From SAR202 cluster bacterium (GTDB lineage Bacteria > Chloroflexota > Dehalococcoidia > SAR202 > CAJWER01), in contig JASLXL010000012.1 of the NCBI GenBank assembly GCA_030740335.1, forward strand, positions 1 to 6,012: a stretch of DNA of 6,012 nucleotides. The letters are read 5' to 3'. The number at the start of each line of letters is the position of its first letter. The stretch's first letter is position 1. A program made the position numbers and the translations under genes. The notes under the pieces are model-generated. The model searched no databases. It was not told where the DNA came from and worked only from the letters and a program-made list of their open reading frames with translations. Below are positions 1 through 5,640 of this stretch, piece after piece.

Positions 1-213
1 TGTAATGCTGACCGTGGTGCACCTGCCTTTAACGGACAAATGATGTTTCAAGAAACACTCGTCCCATATGAATGGAGTATCGATTGGATTGATCCCAAAG
101 TGTGGGAGATGATTGACGTATTAAACTCTTACAATCTCCCAGAACAAACCCCACCTTGTGAGAACTGTGCGTATGCTCATCAGAGAGCCTTAATGGAGAT
201 AAGCGATTCGTGA
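1..213 (+). CDS. 3' end of a protein with a terminal CxxC motif, possibly PD-(D/E)XK nuclease-like (5' truncated by window)
   Basis: An open frame runs from base 1 to the TGA at 211-213 and gives the last 70 residues of a protein whose start lies outside the window. The tail contains FNGQMMFQETLVPY, then a helix-like stretch, then PPCENCAYAHQRAL with cysteines at fragment residues 53 and 56. A C-terminal CxxC next to an aromatic or basic patch resembles the C-terminal metal- or Fe-S-binding cysteines of RecB/Cas4-like PD-(D/E)XK proteins. The catalytic core is off the window, so this family call is inference. GC is about 44 %, well below the genes that follow, and it matches only the cupin gene at the other end of the window. 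That the frame is coding is fairly certain; the function is not. Confidence 0.55.
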   Translation, partial: CNADRGAPAFNGQMMFQETLVPYEWSIDWIDPKVWEMIDVLNSYNLPEQTPPCENCAYAHQRALMEISDS

Positions 214-317
214 GAAATACCCACTCCTTACGGCTGACGCTATCTGATGGCTAGGACTCACTGGGGCATCTGGCAAAACCGGGGCTGTCGTTTCTAACGT
301 CCTACCAGAGCCTTCGC

Positions 318-347
318 CTATACTGCCCCCAGAGGCAGGGTTATGCG
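318..347 (+). repeat. Intergenic repeat, copy 1 (core CTATACTGCCCCC)
   Basis: The core CTATACTGCCCCCAGAG is followed by GCAGGGTTATGCG. It matches copy 2 (3991-4020) and copy 3 (5511-5529) read on the minus strand. With copy 2 the first 17 bases are identical and the match continues with few changes. The TATACT hexamer at 319-324 resembles a -10 box, but no convincing -35 box lies 16-18 bp upstream. The copy points toward the Gfo/Idh/MocA gene, about 200 bp before its ATG. On the complementary strand TGCCTCTGGGGGCA can form a weak TGCC/GGCA stem. Confidence 0.6.
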
Positions 348-525
348 TGACACGATGAGTGTACTGGTACTGTGATGCGCGCTGGCTGTGGTGGTGATGG
401 CGTGTGGCGGTGGTCCATCTGAAGTCGCGGTGATGGAGACTCCCCGAAGATGCGGTAGCAAAGACGTTTCCGTCGGCGAGCGTAGCCGCCAGGGCGATAC
501 GAGACAGGGAATGGATAGGACGTGA
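343..525 (+). pseudogene. Decayed N-terminus of a lipoprotein (signal peptide with lipobox, in-frame stop)
   Basis: From the ATG at 343 the frame reads MRDTMSVLVL, a TGA stop (373-375), then CALAVVVMACGGGPSE. That is a typical lipoprotein signal peptide: a short charged start, a hydrophobic stretch and a lipobox VMAC whose cysteine codon is at 403-405, followed by a Gly-rich linker. Reading past the TGA, the frame stays open to a second TGA at 523-525. That stop overlaps the next gene's ATG as TGATG. Residues after the linker match no family I know. The likely reading is that the start of a substrate-binding or other lipoprotein was left behind by a deletion, and the nonsense codon has inactivated it. 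Chance resemblance is possible because the hydrophobic run comes partly from repeated GTG codons. Confidence 0.4.
517..520 (+). promoter_or_regulatory. Ribosome binding site of the Gfo/Idh/MocA gene
   Basis: AGGA lies 4 nt before the ATG at 525 but only 1 nt before the in-frame GTG at 522. This spacing favours 525 as the start. Confidence 0.5.
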
Positions 526-1541
526 TGAGACTTCAGCTTTGCATAGTAGGCTGCGGCAACTATGCCAGGACCGTTCTGGGCATGTTGGGCGATGTGTCGG
601 AGGACTTCGGTTTCTATTTCGCCAGCCGCGATGCGCAGAAGGCGAAGGCGTACTGCGAAGAATTCGGCGGTATCGACTACTTCGGCAGCTACGAGGAGGC
701 CGCTGCCGACACGCGTATCGAGGCCATGTACTTCTTGACTCCTCACGATCTCCACCTGCCAAACGCGCGGCTCGCCGCCCGTCACTCAAAACACATCCTC
801 ATGGAAAAGCCCATCGCGCGGTCAATTCCGGAGGCCATGGCTCTCATCGATGCAGCCACGGAGGGCGGCGTCCGGCTCATGGTAGCGGAGAACTACCGCT
901 TTCTCCCTGGCGTTGCCAGGTGCAAGGAGCTCATACGCCAGGGTGCCATCGGGCAGATCAGGATACTCCAGCTCGAGTATTCAACCTCAGACGAGGTCGG
1001 ACCCTATCCGTGGCGCCTGAGCGCCGAGCGGTGTGGGGGCGGCACATTCATAGACGGCGGCATCCACTGTGTGGACCTTCTAGTCAACGTCGGCGGATTC
1101 CCGGAGACCGTGTACGCTTCGAAGCCAATCCGCGTCTTGCCAGAAATAGAGGGAGAGGACAGCCTAGTGCTGATGACCCGCCTTCCGGGTGGAGCGATCG
1201 GGACAGTGATCTTCTCGAGTGCAACGCCTGTTTCTGAGTGGAGACGTCGGATGCACGTCACCGGAACAACCGGTGAGATCCGGTTTGACCAGATGAATTC
1301 GGAGATTCACGTCGCAGCCGGGGAAACCAGCCGCGTCGAGAGCGTGCCAGCGGCGCGACAGGCCTACCGGAGTATGTTCATGGAGTTCAAGGACAGCGTT
1401 GCCGAGGACCGGGAGCCGTTGATGTCGGGGCAGGAGGCGATCAACGACCTGGCCGTCGTCCTTGCCGCGTACGAGTCTGCGGATACGGGGATGCAGGTGC
1501 CCGTGCAGATGCCTCCGATTGCCGGTATTGTGAGGAGATAG
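525..1541 (+). CDS. Gfo/Idh/MocA family NAD(P)-dependent oxidoreductase
   Basis: This 338-residue protein has the usual length of the family, whose members oxidise or reduce hydroxyl or keto groups of sugars, inositols and related polyols in the cytoplasm. Numbering from the ATG at 525, the N-terminal Rossmann fold opens with LCIVGCGNYA (glycines 9 and 11). EKP at 94-96 is the family signature and contains the conserved lysine. NYRF at 123-126 follows, and CGGGTFIDGGIHCVDLL at 170-186 carries the conserved Asp/His pair (H181, D184) of the active site. TGTTGEIRF near 247-254 belongs to the C-terminal sheet domain. No signal peptide or Tat motif is seen. A GTG at 522 could add one residue but is badly spaced from AGGA. 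It lies 10 nt before a small ORF on the same strand, possibly co-transcribed. The substrate cannot be told from sequence; the class is secure. Confidence 0.93.
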   Translation: MRLQLCIVGCGNYARTVLGMLGDVSEDFGFYFASRDAQKAKAYCEEFGGIDYFGSYEEAAADTRIEAMYFLTPHDLHLPNARLAARHSKHILMEKPIARSIPEAMALIDAATEGGVRLMVAENYRFLPGVARCKELIRQGAIGQIRILQLEYSTSDEVGPYPWRLSAERCGGGTFIDGGIHCVDLLVNVGGFPETVYASKPIRVLPEIEGEDSLVLMTRLPGGAIGTVIFSSATPVSEWRRRMHVTGTTGEIRFDQMNSEIHVAAGETSRVESVPAARQAYRSMFMEFKDSVAEDREPLMSGQEAINDLAVVLAAYESADTGMQVPVQMPPIAGIVRR

Positions 1542-1551
1542 GTTCTTACCG

Positions 1552-1737
1552 ATGCCCAAGACCTTCCGCATAAAGGTTGACGAGGAAGTTTTTGCTCAGC
1601 TCCAGAAGCAAGCTACTCCGTGGAAAATACTGAGGCTACTCGACACAGACCTTGGCCGAGACGCAGCCGAAAGCCGCGAACTCGATTTGAAGGGGATCAG
1701 CAGCCCAACGCGGGTTCGAGTGATGCGGGTCGTCTAA
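1552..1737 (+). CDS. Small hypothetical protein with a DNA-binding-like N-terminus, possibly internally deleted
   Basis: This 61-residue frame begins MPKTFRIKVDEEVFAQLQKQ, 10 nt after the oxidoreductase stop. The opening strand-helix pattern is like that of small bacterial proteins beginning with KT-I-R-I-x-V-D-x-E-V-F-x-x-L-Q. As I recall them, these continue with a loop such as PFVDTPNSVLRRLL and are thought to bind DNA. Here ATPWKILRLLDTDL follows directly, as if about six loop residues were missing. The remainder (DAAESRELDLKGISSPTRV) is not recognisable. The nearest purine-rich ribosome-binding candidate, AGGAG at 1533-1537, is 14 nt upstream, which is far. It may be a decaying gene; expression is doubtful. 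Confidence 0.45.
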   Translation: MPKTFRIKVDEEVFAQLQKQATPWKILRLLDTDLGRDAAESRELDLKGISSPTRVRVMRVV

Positions 1738-1855
1738 GTAGTCGCCACTCCAAGGCGCCAGTAGAAGCCACGCTGATTTGGTCCTCCACCATCCCGAGCT
1801 ACCGGTACTCGCTGGACGGTCCGGGGCCTGATCCACCTGCCCACTGCCCGTGGAT

Positions 1856-3484
1856 TCAGACGGGCCAGCCGCGGCTGCCGGGCTCGCCGGGGTTGGCCAG
1901 GCCCCGCGGCTCGTTTTCGCTGCGGAAGTGGAACGAGTAGAGGGCGGCGTTTCGGAGGTGGAAGCGAGCGCGGACCGGTCTACCCGATAGGCGACCTAGG
2001 TCGCCGTTGCCGTTCCAGGTGACTGTGTGGCGGAGGTCGTCGCCGACGAAGGGGTCGCAGTCGTCGGCCGAGTAGCCGGCGAGGACGTCTCCCTTATCGG
2101 TCAGGAGTTCGACCTTCAGGGCGCCGTAAGGTGTGGGCGCGTTGCGCACGTCTCTGTGGGCCTTCTCCGGGGCGCGGGCGTTGACGGCGATACGGTCGCC
2201 TTCGAAGACCAACGGCTTGGTGGTCAGGGCACCGCTGGGTTCGTAGCCGTCGATGGAAACGAAGCCGTCGAGCCGCATCTTGGCCAGGCCGACGCCGTAG
2301 CCGAATTTGACGCCGTTGGCCTCGGTCCCCAGCAGGTGGTTCTGGGGATGGTCGGGCGTGTGGGCGTTGCAGTTGAGGCTATTCCCTGAGTAGTAGAAGT
2401 AGACCTCGTCGTCGTGGACCAGGGGTTTAGAACAAACCACGAACTCACTGTCCCAGGTGCCCAAGAGGCCAGGGCGGAGAAACTCAAAGAACTTTGAAGC
2501 CCGGCGCCAGTCGACGCCGTCGCGGCTGTAGAAGAGCTCGGTGAAGTGTCCTGCGGACCCGCCTTCGGGCGAACTGGACGGCGCGGTATCAGAGACTCCT
2601 ATGAACAGATCGTCCGTATAGAGCAGAGCCGAGAGAATCGCATGGCTTCCCGGCGCCCAGAACTGAGGGTCGGTGACCTGTCGGGCTATGACCTCGCGAG
2701 TGTCTCCCCAGTGCTCGAAGTCCGGGCTGGTTGACCTGTAAATGGAGAGGCTGCCGGTCGTGCGGCCATCAACGTCGAGACGGCGCTTGCCGCCTTTTTT
2801 GGAGTAGTGGACCCAGGCGTCGTTGACCGGGTCCCAGCCGAAGAAGGCGCCGTGCGGCAGTATCGGCTGCTCGAAGTGGGCCGGGGTCCCCGCGCCCATG
2901 TGCCACCGGACGCCGTCGGCTGAGTAGGCCTGGGCCAGGTACCATTCGCCGCCGATCTGGTCGACGTAGGCCATCTTGTATCGCCTGGCGGGGTCGGGCT
3001 CTTCGTAGTCTTTGATGAGGGCGGGACGGCGGATGATCGACTTCTCCCCGATCCCCGAGGGCAAGATGTTGTTGTCTTTTGAGCCGTTGTACTCCTCGAT
3101 GCCGAGGTCGGGCCTGTCCCAGGTGAGCCCGTCCTGGGATGTTGCGTAGCATGCCCTCCAATGGCCTGGACCCGCCACGTAGCTGATGCGGGACGTCGTG
3201 CCGTCTTCGGTGACGACCTCTTGCCAGCCGCCGGGCGCCCGTTCCAGGCGCTCCGACGTGCGATACCACATCTTGAAGATCCGGTCTTCCTCGTCGAAGA
3301 TGACGGTACCGCCAAAGAGGAAGGGGCCGGGCCCCTGCTCCCAGGGCAGGTCGGCGTCTACGACGGGCCTGTCGATGGAACGAACGGGCCGGTGGTATCT
3401 GCGCTGGACGCCTTCCATGGAGTCGACGACGTGGTCGTCAAGGAATAGCTGGCGGGTGGAGTTGATGTTCACGTTGTCGGTCAT
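1856..3484 (-). CDS. Glycoside-hydrolase-like five-bladed beta-propeller protein (GH32/43 superfamily-like)
   Basis: This 542-residue protein starts at the ATG at 3484-3482; longer upstream starts would translate a hairpin repeat. Opening NSTRQLFLDDHVVDSMEGVQRRYH is typical of a family annotated as glycosyl hydrolase-like in metagenomic and planctomycete genomes, with LFLDD at 13-17. Propeller-blade motifs follow: GTVIFDEEDRIFKMWY (59-74), ATSQDGLTW (114-122), YSADGVRW (187-194) and YSRDGVDW (319-326). These Ser-x-DG-x-x-W signatures are shared with GH32/GH43-type propellers. The C-terminal 100 residues form a separate sheet-rich module, GALKVELL (454-461) to ALYSFHF (514-520). No signal peptide is visible, so it may act in the cytoplasm or be exported by other means. 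I cannot assign catalytic acids, so activity is inferred from fold only. It converges with the small ORF and has repeat copy 2 about 500 bp upstream in the same orientation. Confidence 0.88.
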   Translation of the reverse strand: MTDNVNINSTRQLFLDDHVVDSMEGVQRRYHRPVRSIDRPVVDADLPWEQGPGPFLFGGTVIFDEEDRIFKMWYRTSERLERAPGGWQEVVTEDGTTSRISYVAGPGHWRACYATSQDGLTWDRPDLGIEEYNGSKDNNILPSGIGEKSIIRRPALIKDYEEPDPARRYKMAYVDQIGGEWYLAQAYSADGVRWHMGAGTPAHFEQPILPHGAFFGWDPVNDAWVHYSKKGGKRRLDVDGRTTGSLSIYRSTSPDFEHWGDTREVIARQVTDPQFWAPGSHAILSALLYTDDLFIGVSDTAPSSSPEGGSAGHFTELFYSRDGVDWRRASKFFEFLRPGLLGTWDSEFVVCSKPLVHDDEVYFYYSGNSLNCNAHTPDHPQNHLLGTEANGVKFGYGVGLAKMRLDGFVSIDGYEPSGALTTKPLVFEGDRIAVNARAPEKAHRDVRNAPTPYGALKVELLTDKGDVLAGYSADDCDPFVGDDLRHTVTWNGNGDLGRLSGRPVRARFHLRNAALYSFHFRSENEPRGLANPGEPGSRGWPV

Positions 3485-3488
3485 GTGG

Positions 3489-3496
3489 CCCTTCCT
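3489..3496 (-). promoter_or_regulatory. Ribosome binding site of the GH-like propeller gene
   Basis: On the minus strand AGGAAGGG ends 4 nt before the ATG at 3484. This strong Shine-Dalgarno match fixes the start there rather than at the upstream ATG at 3646. Confidence 0.75.
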
Positions 3497-3577
3497 AGTC
3501 AAGCCGATCGTCGACGGCAACAGCGACATGCGGTGATGGTCGGTATCGATTTTACCCGCCCGCCCGCCCTTAAGGTA

Positions 3578-3626
3578 CTGGGGCAGCGCCCCAGGCCCCG
3601 AGCCAAGGGGGTTCTGCCCCCTTGGC
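3578..3626. repeat. Tandem GC-rich hairpins, REP-like dispersed repeat
   Basis: Two perfect inverted repeats sit back to back. GGGGC (3580-3584) pairs with GCCCC (3588-3592) over a 3-nt loop. GCCAAGGGGG (3602-3611) pairs with CCCCCTTGGC (3617-3626) over a 5-nt loop. AACCCCCC follows rather than a T-run, so this is not a standard terminator. The pattern of a short GGGGC hairpin, a CAGGCCCC linker and a long G5/C5 hairpin resembles multi-hairpin intergenic repeats known from many bacterial genomes. It lies about 95-140 bp upstream of the GH-like gene start, in its 5' region, where it could fold in the transcript. Confidence 0.6.
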
Positions 3627-3708
3627 AACCCCCCGCGCTCGCCCAACAGCGCATGGAGGAGCTACGGTAGCAGTCCGGGCAATGAGCCCGGGATGCTGCA
3701 CAGGCATC

Positions 3709-3840
3709 ATGGAGCGGGTCGCCAAGATCAACGGCGTGAGCCCCCACCGGTCGCTGGTCATTGTCGACCAGCGGGCGATCCATCTCGACGGCGGTGAGGC
3801 GACGTTCTCGATCGCGGCGGCGAGCGGAAACATGGCGTAG
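3709..3840 (+). pseudogene. Orphan codon-biased stretch, possible C-terminal gene remnant
   Basis: From the ATG at 3709 to the TAG at 3838-3840 the plus frame reads MERVAKINGVSPHRSLVIVD, then QRAIHLDGGEATFSIAAA and SGNMA. Nearly every third codon position is G or C, unlike the flanks, and the stretch has protein-like hydrophobic alternation. In the same frame it stays open upstream to a TTG at 3622, but that part runs into the hairpin repeat and has weaker bias. There is no ribosome binding site and I recognise no family. It may be the tail of a lost gene or simply GC-driven chance. Confidence 0.25.
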
Positions 3841-3990
3841 ATGAGGTACGGGGCCAGGGGGGGGGTGAGGTCGGTAACGGCGGTTGGGCCGTTTAGGGCT
3901 ACCTCGTTACGGCTGCAGTGGGGCAGGAGCGGAGGCCGGTGTTCGGGGTTAACCCCCCATGAGCCTCCTAGCCGTCAGGTTCCCCCACCC
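3841..3990. other. Non-coding stretch with palindromes and a G-run
   Basis: I see no gene. It holds a nine-G homopolymer at 3857-3865 and a hairpin AACGGC (3876-3881)/GCCGTT (3888-3893). There is also a perfect 12-bp palindrome GGGGTTAACCCC at 3945-3956. CATGAGCCT at 3958-3966 recurs directly at 3993-4001, inside repeat copy 2. Confidence 0.5.
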
Positions 3991-4020
3991 CGCATGAGCC
4001 TGTCTCTGGGGGCAGTATAG
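3991..4020 (-). repeat. Intergenic repeat, copy 2 (core CTATACTGCCCCC)
   Basis: On the minus strand CTATACTGCCCCCAGAG is followed by ACAGGCTCATGCG. The first 17 bases are identical to copy 1 at 318-334, and the rest differs at a few positions. It points toward the GH-like propeller gene, about 505 bp before its start; the hairpin repeat and the orphan stretch lie between. Further upstream on this strand AGCCGCTACC recurs in slightly changed form upstream of copy 3, so the homology may extend beyond the core. Confidence 0.6.
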
Positions 4021-4126
4021 TCGAGGAGGCAAGGTCTTTAGTCGGTCGAGTCTCGGCAATGGTCAGGTAGCGGCTGCGCGCAAGGGCGAGGTATGGAGGG
4101 TAGGCGGTGCGGCGCTGGCCTGAATC

Positions 4127-4267
4127 TCACGTAGCTCCGTCGCTGGGCTTTCCCCGACGGATCACGAGCTTGAGGGGCCCGCGGTTGGTGTTGCGGAACC
4201 CGTGGTCGGAGCCTTTCGGCACGAGGACAACCTCCCCTGAACTGACATGAACGTCCTCTCCATCGGC
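4127..4267 (-). pseudogene. C-terminal fragment of a cupin-domain protein
   Basis: Between a TGA at 4268-4270 and the stop at 4127-4129, the minus strand encodes 46 residues: ADGEDVHVSSGEVVLVPKGS, then DHGFRNTNRGPLKLVIRRGK, then PSDGAT. This is the second half of a cupin barrel: the G-E-V-x-x-V-P-x-G turn followed by H-x-F-x-N and a closing strand. The first half, with the other metal-binding histidines, is absent and there is no start codon in the fragment. It therefore cannot make a working barrel and is best read as a gene relic. It differs clearly in sequence from the cupin gene at the right edge. Confidence 0.65.
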
Positions 4268-4462
4268 TCACTATTCTTGATCATTAAGGGCGTTTTGCTA
4301 GTCTTCTCCTAACGCAGGTTCTGTTGACGGCTCGGCGCAGGGTTCCCACGAGAGCTGTTGCTCGAACGAGAGCCTGGCTTACGCCTGTAGGCCCAGTAAG
4401 ATGTGCGAATACGGGTGGGACTGATCATATGGGCTAACCCTGAGTATTGATGAGAGCCAAGT
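4268..4462. other. Spacer after the NHL gene, no gene seen
   Basis: I find no supported gene. Short inverted repeats occur around 4355-4374 (GAGAGCTGTTGCTC and CTCGAACGAG), but none has a following T-run that would make a clear terminator. TGATCA occurs at about 4277 and 4423. Confidence 0.4.
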
Positions 4463-5329
4463 TTACAGGCGTTGGAACTTGGTAACCCGCTGGGCCTCAC
4501 CGATCTCGGTGACATAGATGCTACCTTGGGAGTCGACGCACAGACCGTGGGGCGCGGTCAGCATGCCCGACTGACCGTCATTGCCCCTCCACCTGGCGAT
4601 TAGGTCTCCCTGCAGGTTCCACAGGCTAACGCCACACTCCTCTCCCTGCTCGACCACGTGGACGACGCCGTCGCTGACCCAGATGTCGCCTGGCTTGTGC
4701 AGGTCGATCCACTCTTCCAGATAGTTGCCCTCCCGGTCAAATATCTGTATCCGATCGTTCTCCCTGTCGCAGATGAACACGCGGCTGTCGGCGTCTACCC
4801 AGATGTTGTGGAGCAGCGCGAATTCGCCGGGGCCCGTTCCCTGTTTGCCCCACGACAGCTCCAACTCCCCCTCGGGGCTGAACCGATGGACCCGGTGTCC
4901 TCCATATCCGTCTGAGACGAACAGGTCGCCGTTGGGTGCGATCGCCAGGCCTGAGGGCATGTTGAACGGGTTGCCGACGAAGGAGGGAGACGGGGCCAGC
5001 TTATTGCCCAGGGTACGTAGGAGGGTGCCGTCTGGTTTGTGCTCCGTCGCGATGTGGTAGTCTCTGTCTACCAGCCACACGTTGTCGTTGGGCGCGATGT
5101 AGATGCCGTGGGCCTCGGTGGAGAAATCGCCCTCGCCCCAGGACGAGATGAAGTTGCCGTCTACGTCCCAGATTGTCAACGGGTGCTTGCCACGGCTGAA
5201 AATGTGAATCTCGTCTCTTGAGTTCACCGCGCCGTCGGACGCGCGCCCAAAGCTCCAGAACCTGGGCATGTTGGGCCAGGATGGCACCAACTCGTACCTG
5301 TAGTCCCCGGTGCCGACGGTGATAGCCAT
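4463..5329 (-). CDS. NHL-repeat six-bladed beta-propeller protein
   Basis: This 288-residue protein is made almost wholly of six NHL-type blades. Approximate positions are 33-65 (ending ISSWG), 74-108 (LLRTLG), 126-161 (LELSWG), 174-207 (NYLEEW), 215-247 (LIARW) and 261-286. Each blade has the pattern hydrophobic strand, N/D-G or D-S turn, V-x-x-D-R or equivalent, then F-x-x-x-G. The start MAITVGTGDYRYELVPSWP fits relatives of this family, which often begin with GxGxYRYE. A more upstream ATG at 5356 would add nine unrelated residues and lacks a ribosome binding site. No signal peptide or extra catalytic domain is seen. NHL propellers serve as binding scaffolds, and some (the lyase domain of peptidylglycine amidating enzyme) are enzymes. 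Function here is unknown; the fold is secure. Confidence 0.9.
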   Translation of the reverse strand: MAITVGTGDYRYELVPSWPNMPRFWSFGRASDGAVNSRDEIHIFSRGKHPLTIWDVDGNFISSWGEGDFSTEAHGIYIAPNDNVWLVDRDYHIATEHKPDGTLLRTLGNKLAPSPSFVGNPFNMPSGLAIAPNGDLFVSDGYGGHRVHRFSPEGELELSWGKQGTGPGEFALLHNIWVDADSRVFICDRENDRIQIFDREGNYLEEWIDLHKPGDIWVSDGVVHVVEQGEECGVSLWNLQGDLIARWRGNDGQSGMLTAPHGLCVDSQGSIYVTEIGEAQRVTKFQRL

Positions 5330-5339
5330 CTTTTCATAT

Positions 5340-5344
5340 CTCCT
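5340..5344 (-). promoter_or_regulatory. Probable ribosome binding site of the NHL gene
   Basis: AGGAG on the minus strand lies 10 nt before the ATG at 5329. It is slightly long-spaced, but nothing comparable precedes the ATG at 5356, so it supports the shorter start. Confidence 0.45.
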
Positions 5345-5364
5345 CGGAGTGTGCATATAGCTTT

Positions 5365-5511
5365 TCAGGATTTGCCGCCTATCGCGATTCCTCGATGGGT
5401 ATTAATCTGATTAACGGCATCGCGGTCCGTGTACGCGGCATCAGCATAATAGGCCAGCGCCCGGTCGACCCCAGCCCAATCTATGGTCCCAAGCGTCTCC
5501 TCATGAGTGAG
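5365..5511 (-). pseudogene. C-terminal remnant resembling a DUF433 (antitoxin-like) protein
   Basis: The minus strand reads LTHEETLGTIDWAGVDRALA, then YYADAAYTDRDAVNQINTHR, then GIAIGGKS and a stop at 5365-5367. The order T-x-E-E, a spacer, V-x-x-ALAYYAD, then acidic residues is how I recall the end of DUF433 domains, a small winged-helix family found in VapB-like antitoxins. The N-terminal half (GGxPxIxGTRI) is not present upstream, and no start codon with a ribosome site precedes it. In the same frame the open reading continues back through repeat copy 3 as RLYCPKR. It probably is a relic; chance similarity cannot be excluded. Confidence 0.3.
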
Positions 5512-5529
5512 CCTCTTGGGGCAGTATAG
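5511..5529 (-). repeat. Intergenic repeat, copy 3 (core CTATACTGCCCC)
   Basis: On the minus strand CTATACTGCCCCAAGAGGC is followed by TCACTCATGAGG. It is the most diverged of the three copies: one C fewer in the C-run, and one A more before AGAGG than copy 1. It points to the NHL gene. Its TATACT lies about 195 bp before that gene's ATG, almost the same distance as copy 1 from the oxidoreductase start. Confidence 0.55.
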
Positions 5530-5640
5530 CCTAGGGGGACAAGTAGGAAGGGATGCGGCGGGTAGCAGCTAGGGCTACGGGGCGCATGGGGAGGATGCTA
5601 GTAAGGCGTATAAAGCTGTTGTGAGGTAGGGGTAGGATAT

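Noticed and set aside
190..789. Long minus-strand open frame across the left spacer and the oxidoreductase start
   Set aside because: It overlaps a well-supported gene, has a low-complexity Arg/Ser/His-rich translation and no ribosome site.
2686..3315. Long alternative minus-strand frame inside the GH-like gene
   Set aside because: It is a GC-rich shadow frame with Ser/Arg/Pro-rich composition inside a clear coding region.
3485..3646. 54-residue N-terminal extension of the GH-like protein
   Set aside because: It translates the hairpin repeat. A strong AGGAAGGG site and a family-like N-terminus support the ATG at 3484.
3857..3865. Nine-G run as a phase-variation switch
   Set aside because: It lies in no gene and near no promoter that I can support.
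4340..4440. tRNA-like stretch (GTTCGAGC on the minus strand)
   Set aside because: No cloverleaf, acceptor stem or full T-loop motif can be built around it.
318..5529. Three repeat copies as a CRISPR array or transposon ends
   Set aside because: The copies are kilobases apart, in both orientations, without regular spacers, and no transposase or Cas gene is present.
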